Shown piece by piece: positions 4,842-8,045 of a stretch of DNA of 8,045 nt. The position numbers were made by a program, and so were the translations under genes. Numbering within the stretch: the first letter of the stretch is position 1; every line of letters begins with the position of its first letter. The notes beneath the pieces are model-generated. The model was not told the DNA's origin. It did not search any database and was given only the letters and a program-made list of their open reading frames with translations. Source of the stretch: Bacteroidetes bacterium UBA1952 (GTDB taxonomy: Bacteria > Bacteroidota > Bacteroidia > Chitinophagales > Chitinophagaceae). The stretch is from contig DDEO01000016.1 of assembly GCA_002336725.1 (NCBI GenBank), positions 19,441 through 27,485 on the forward strand, given 5' to 3'.

Positions 4842-5849
4842 ATGGCCGTGCCCCCTTCTCCCCACCCCCCGCAAGGCCAGCCATTGCGCCACGCGATCTC
4901 GTTGCTGGTGCACGAGGCGGTGCCGGTGATCGTGGGCCAATGCCGCAATTTCGAGTGTTTCGCACGCGAGGCGCTGGTGATGATCCATGTCTCGCCCTCG
5001 GCCACATTTGCCAGAGATGAACTGGTCGCGGCGCTCGAGGCGGCGGGATGCACGCGCTCGATGGTCAATCCTGTGTCGGTGGACACGGCGTGGGGCAATC
5101 TGATCGAGGCGCATTTCGCCAATATCGCGGCGCTGGCGCCCTATTGCGCGGCGGATACCACCCTGTCTTTCCACGCCTCGAACGACATGCTGCTGGCCGA
5201 ACTGCCGCCGATGGGGGGGGCGGATCTGGCATGGTACGAGCAGCGCGAAGTGAGCAAGGATGCCGCATGGCGCCTGCCGCGCATCTGGTTTCGCGAAGGC
5301 GCGCCGGTGGAGCGCCTGCTGGCCGCGCTCGATTGCTCGGTGTCCGTTGGCGGGCAGATCGAAGGCTCGTCCTATCCCTATGCGTTGATGGCCGAACTGG
5401 CGGCGCGCTATGCGGCCCTGCCCGAAGACGCCCGCGCCCTGCCGCGCATTGCCGAGGAACTGCTGTTTCCCGCCTATGCCGCCAGCCACGGCCCCGCCCC
5501 CACCGGCCAGCCCTATGTGCGCTTCAAAAAGCCGCTGCTGCCGCTGGCTGCCAGCGCGCTGGTGCCGCGTTTGCTGCGCAACAGCGTGCCGGGCCGCGCG
5601 GTGATCCAGATCTGCCACCTGATCAGCGGCAAACTCGACGCGCCGGATGGTACCATCGCCGAGGCCGATGCCATCATCGCAGGCGAAAAGCTGGGTCAAT
5701 ATGCGTGGGCCTTGGGCATGCCGCCCGCGCCCAAGGCGCGGTTTTACGGCATCAAGCGCGTGGCGCGCCGCATGGACGACCCATTGCGCCAGCATATCAT
5801 GCGCCACACCGATGCGGTTCTGCGCCAGCGACAGGAGGCCGCGCGATGA
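4842..5849 (+). CDS. Putative capsule-type glycosyltransferase (GT14/core-2-like), uncertain
   Basis: I do not recognise this 335-residue protein firmly. The N-terminal half resembles the core-2/I-branching (GT14) pattern. ISLLVHEAVPVIVGQCRNF (about 19–37) matches the usual 'ilaH+dp…q..nl' opening, MIHVSPSA (47–54) the next strand, and NPVSVDTAWGNLIEAHFANI (76–95) the 'v.WG…l..A.l' block. LSFHASNDMLL (107–117) corresponds to the 'hlSg.D.pl' strand. Similar proteins occur in capsule loci of other bacteria. There is no signal peptide or membrane helix, so it is probably cytosolic. The ATG at 4842 has GAAAGG 10 nt upstream and sits 25 nt after gmd. Its stop overlaps the next start (ATGA). Codons 124–127 include a run of eight G (5213–5220), a possible slippage site. 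It could instead be a different transferase acting on the polysaccharide. Confidence 0.6.
   Translation: MAVPPSPHPPQGQPLRHAISLLVHEAVPVIVGQCRNFECFAREALVMIHVSPSATFARDELVAALEAAGCTRSMVNPVSVDTAWGNLIEAHFANIAALAPYCAADTTLSFHASNDMLLAELPPMGGADLAWYEQREVSKDAAWRLPRIWFREGAPVERLLAALDCSVSVGGQIEGSSYPYALMAELAARYAALPEDARALPRIAEELLFPAYAASHGPAPTGQPYVRFKKPLLPLAASALVPRLLRNSVPGRAVIQICHLISGKLDAPDGTIAEADAIIAGEKLGQYAWALGMPPAPKARFYGIKRVARRMDDPLRQHIMRHTDAVLRQRQEAAR
5213..5220 (+). repeat. Homopolymeric G8 tract inside the glycosyltransferase-like gene
   Basis: Eight consecutive G (5213–5220) encode the end of M124, then G125, G126 and the first base of A127. Gain or loss of one G would shift the frame about 37% of the way into the gene. 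No other homopolymer of this length was noticed in the window. Confidence 0.9.
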
Positions 5850-6241
5850 GCGACCAGAAGCACAACCGGATCGTGATCGATCTGGATGGCACGCTGACGG
5901 TGGACGATGCCAGCCGATCCTATGCGGATCGCGAACCCCGCCGCGATGTGATCGCGCGTTTGCGCGAATACAAGGAACTGGGCTTTTCCATCTGCATCCT
6001 GACCGCGCGCAACATGCGCACTTATGAAGGCAATGTCGGCAAAATCGCGGTGCATACGCTGCCGATCATCCACGCATGGCTCGACAGGCATGACGTGCCC
6101 TATGACGAGATCCTGATCGGCAAGCCGTGGTGCGGGCCGGACGGCTTCTATGTGGACGACCGCGCGCTGCGGCCCGACGAATTCGCGCGGCTTGCGCCTG
6201 CCGATGTACCCGCCCTGATCGGCGGCGAACCGACCAATTGA
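5846..6241 (+). CDS. Capsule biosynthesis HAD phosphatase (BcbF/EcbF-like)
   Basis: This small cytosolic HAD-superfamily phosphohydrolase (131 residues) belongs with the capsule-cluster BcbF/EcbF type (TIGR01689). All HAD motifs are present: motif I DLDGT (D12 nucleophile, D14 acid/base), motif II Thr in ILTARN (T53), motif III Lys in IGKPWCG (K93), and motif IV YVDD (D104, D105). The conserved RNMRTYEGNVGKI (55–67) and GKPWCGPDGFYVDDRALRPDEF-type tail are characteristic of the subgroup. There is almost no cap domain, as in the family, which points to a phosphorylated intermediate that may be fairly large. It has the best ribosome-binding site in the window (AGGAGG, 5833–5838, 7 nt before the ATG) and overlaps the previous stop by four bases. 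The substrate is not known; release of phosphate from an intermediate of the adjoining kinase/nucleotidyltransferase pathway is inferred. Confidence 0.85.
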   Translation: MSDQKHNRIVIDLDGTLTVDDASRSYADREPRRDVIARLREYKELGFSICILTARNMRTYEGNVGKIAVHTLPIIHAWLDRHDVPYDEILIGKPWCGPDGFYVDDRALRPDEFARLAPADVPALIGGEPTN

Positions 6242-6249
6242 GCACGCGT

Positions 6250-7791
6250 GTGACCACCACCCTCATTACCTCCGCCTCCTATGTGGCTGACGAACTGGCT
6301 GCCGAGTTCGGCGCGCTGCCGCCCGCTTTCCTGCCGGTGGGGCATAACCGACTGTATGATCTGCAAGCCGCCATTCTGGGCGAGGGTGTGCATCTCACCC
6401 TGCCTGCCAGCTTCGATCTGCCCGCCGCCGATGCCGAAAGGCTGGCCGCGCTGGGCGTGGCGGTGCTGCGCGTGCCCGATGGTCTGCGGCTGGGGCAATC
6501 GGTGCTCTATGCGCTGGAGGTGATCGGCGAGACCGGCCCCGTGCGCATCCTGCATGGCGATACGGTGATCCATGATCTGCCCGCAGGCGACAATGTGCTG
6601 GCGATGGGCGATGCGCCCGAGGCCTATGCGTGGGGCAAGGTGCCAGAGGTTAGCAACACGGATGGCGAGGAGGACGGCGAAGTGCTCGCCGGTTACTTCG
6701 CCTTTGCCGATGGGGTAGAATTCCGCCGCGCTCTGGCCATGACACAGGGCGATTTCGTGGGCGCCATCAACCATTACGATGCGGTGCGCCCCTTGGCACG
6801 GCACAAGGTCGCCTCGTGGCTCGATTGCGGGCATTTGCAGACCTATTACCGCTCGCGCTGCGCCATGCGCATCCAGCGCTCGTTCAACGATCTGTCGATC
6901 ACCTATTCGGTGGTGGAAAAGCGCAGCAGCGACCGCGTAAAACTGGCCGCCGAGGCCAACTGGTTCGAGAGCATCCCCACGCCCTTGCGCCTTTACACAC
7001 CGGCCTTTCTGGGCGGCGGCGCGGATGGCTATGCCATCGAATATTTGCCGGTGCCCACGCTGCACGAGATGTTCGTGTTCGGCGCGCTGGGCGCGGGCGT
7101 GTGGCGCAAGGTGATCGAGAGCAGCTTTGCCTTTATGCGCGCCGCGCGCGATGCGGGCGCGAAGGCCAATGGCCCCAAGGTGATCCGCCAACTCACCGTC
7201 GACAAGACCGAGGCGCGGCTGGATCAGTTCCTGAGCGCGGCGGGCATCGCGCCCGACACCACATGGCGCTATCGCGGGCGCGCCCTGCCATCCTTGGTCG
7301 AGATCGCGCGCCACACCGCCAGCCTGATCGACATGGACAGCTCCGTAACGCTCGGCATCATGCATGGCGACCTGTGCTTCACCAACATGTTCTATGATTT
7401 CCGCACCCAGCGTATCAAGGTGATCGACCCGCGCGGCACCATCGACGGACGGAACCAGACCGTGCTGGGCGACAGCCGCTATGACATGGCCAAGCTCAAC
7501 CACTCCATCGTGGGCGCCTATGATTTCATCCTTGCGGGGCGCTATGCCTGCGACGGCTTTGCCAGCCGCGACATGGGAATCGACTTCCCCCGCGATTCCA
7601 GCTTCGAGCGGGTCAATGCCTTGGCGGGCGAGTTTGACCTCGACGGGCTGCGCTTGACCGACCCGCAGATCACCGCCATCACCATCCACCTGTTCCTCTC
7701 GATGCTGCCGCTCCACGCCGACCGGCCCGAGCGCCAGCAAGCCTTTGTCGCCAATGCGCTGCGGCTGTTTGCCGAAAGGATAGACGCATGA
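6250..7791 (+). CDS. Two-domain protein: nucleotidyltransferase-like N-terminus fused to APH/choline-kinase-like phosphotransferase
   Basis: This 513-residue cytosolic protein has two parts. Residues 1–~205 echo a sugar-nucleotidyltransferase fold: LPVGHNRLYDLQ (28–39), an ILHGDTVIHD strand (100–109), and WLDCGHLQTYYRSR (190–203). But the usual GxGxR loop is replaced by LITSASYVADELAAEFG. Residues ~210–513 form an APH/choline-kinase-like domain: a β3 Lys in RVKLAAEANWFE (K231), the Brenner motif HGDLCFTN (372–379, catalytic D374, N379), and the metal-binding Asp in VIDPRG (D393). It probably phosphorylates a small alcohol, sugar or amino-alcohol destined for the surface glycan. The start chosen is GTG 6250 (VTTTLITSAS…); TTG 6238, which overlaps the HAD stop, is an alternative. 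Neither has a good Shine–Dalgarno, suggesting coupling. It overlaps the next gene by four bases. Similar fused proteins occur in capsule loci. Substrate and activity of the N-terminal domain are unknown. Confidence 0.75.
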   Translation: MTTTLITSASYVADELAAEFGALPPAFLPVGHNRLYDLQAAILGEGVHLTLPASFDLPAADAERLAALGVAVLRVPDGLRLGQSVLYALEVIGETGPVRILHGDTVIHDLPAGDNVLAMGDAPEAYAWGKVPEVSNTDGEEDGEVLAGYFAFADGVEFRRALAMTQGDFVGAINHYDAVRPLARHKVASWLDCGHLQTYYRSRCAMRIQRSFNDLSITYSVVEKRSSDRVKLAAEANWFESIPTPLRLYTPAFLGGGADGYAIEYLPVPTLHEMFVFGALGAGVWRKVIESSFAFMRAARDAGAKANGPKVIRQLTVDKTEARLDQFLSAAGIAPDTTWRYRGRALPSLVEIARHTASLIDMDSSVTLGIMHGDLCFTNMFYDFRTQRIKVIDPRGTIDGRNQTVLGDSRYDMAKLNHSIVGAYDFILAGRYACDGFASRDMGIDFPRDSSFERVNALAGEFDLDGLRLTDPQITAITIHLFLSMLPLHADRPERQQAFVANALRLFAERIDA

Positions 7792-8045
7792 TCGTGATCC
7801 CGATGGCCGGCATGAGCCGCCGCTTCACCGAGGCGGGCTATGCTCAGCCGAAGTATATGCTCGATCTGGCAGGGCGGCCCCTGTTCGATTGGGCGGTGGC
7901 CAGTTTTGCGGCGGATTTCGCGCGCGAGAGCTTCCTGTTCATCCTGCGCGATGTGGCGGGCACGGCGGATTTCGTACGTGCCCGCTGCGCCGCGCTGGGC
8001 ATAGCGGACGCGCGCATCGCCGTGCTGGACGCGCCCACGGCGGGG
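7788..8045 (+). CDS. Sugar/small-molecule nucleotidyltransferase, partial (3' end outside window)
   Basis: Only the first 86 residues are present; the frame is open to the window edge. The N-terminus MIVIPMAGMSRRFTEAGYAQ has the nucleotidyltransferase loop (glycines, then R11/R12), and QPKYMLDLAGRPLFDWAVASF (20–40) holds the PK…L…G.P.. signature with K22, typical of enzymes that attach NMP to a phosphorylated sugar or alcohol. FLFILRDV is the next core strand. The ATG overlaps the preceding stop (ATGA) and has GAAAGGA 7 nt upstream. Next to a kinase and a phosphatase, it most likely activates the product of that kinase with CTP, GTP or another NTP. Nucleotide and substrate cannot be told from this fragment. 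Confidence 0.85.
   Translation, partial: MIVIPMAGMSRRFTEAGYAQPKYMLDLAGRPLFDWAVASFAADFARESFLFILRDVAGTADFVRARCAALGIADARIAVLDAPTAG

Noticed and set aside
3695..5122. Minus-strand open frame of 475 codons antisense to gmd
   Set aside because: It is a shadow of gmd and the start of the next gene. The translation is low in recognisable motifs and gmd is certain.
4581..5807. Minus-strand open frame of 408 codons across the gmd end and glycosyltransferase-like gene
   Set aside because: It is an Arg/Gly/His-rich translation typical of antisense high-GC frames, and it conflicts with the plus-strand operon and its ATGA junction.
5048..5845. Upstream in-frame extension of the HAD phosphatase to 5048
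   Set aside because: The extension is an alternate-frame reading of the glycosyltransferase-like gene. The AGGAGG before 5846 and the DLDGT motif at residues 12–16 fix the start.
6148..7740. Minus-strand open frame of 530 codons antisense to the kinase-fusion gene
   Set aside because: It mirrors a well-supported plus-strand gene with kinase motifs. Long antisense frames are expected at this G+C, and its translation shows no family motifs.

Overview
The window looks like DNA from a sphingomonad-type alphaproteobacterium (Novosphingobium/Sphingomonas group). Three things support this: the G+C- and GCG/CGC-rich coding style over most of its length, the block rnd–lptC–lptA, and the high-GC polysaccharide genes that follow. 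No ribosomal RNA or other firm marker is present, so the assignment is an inference. The first ~1.1 kb stands apart. It has lower G+C, codons such as AGA, CGA and GGA, and a PlsC protein that reads like a Bacteroidota (Chitinophagaceae-type) enzyme. It is either acquired DNA or a chimeric join.

Layout: (1) 1–72, short tandem repeats at the left edge. (2) 73–1551, minus strand, ung (uracil-DNA glycosylase) followed by plsC-like (lysophosphatidate acyltransferase). (3) 1552–1627, a short divergent intergenic region with a palindrome, a direct repeat and a perfect hairpin. (4) 1628–3516, plus strand, rnd (DEDDy exonuclease), lptC and lptA (LPS transport to the outer membrane). (5) 3517–3739, an AT-rich, gene-free region. 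It begins with an orphan ribosome-binding site where lptB would be expected and contains clustered palindromes plus a TATAAT box overlapped by a perfect inverted repeat. (6) 3740–8045, plus strand, a tightly packed capsule/surface-polysaccharide operon: gmd, a glycosyltransferase-like gene, a BcbF/EcbF-type HAD phosphatase, a two-domain nucleotidyltransferase-like/APH-kinase protein, and the start of a canonical nucleotidyltransferase that runs off the window. The last three junctions are 4-base ATGA overlaps or near-contiguous.

How the genes work together: LptC and LptA carry LPS across the periplasm. The downstream cluster appears to make an activated building block for an exported glycan. 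Gmd converts GDP-mannose to GDP-4-keto-6-deoxymannose. The kinase, phosphatase and nucleotidyltransferase together form a plausible second activation pathway whose substrate cannot be told from sequence. The glycosyltransferase-like gene may use one of the products. The most interesting points are the unusual fusion protein and its module, the gmd promoter/operator, the apparent breakpoint where lptB should be, a G8 tract inside the glycosyltransferase-like gene, and the mosaic ung with Bacteroidota-like plsC.
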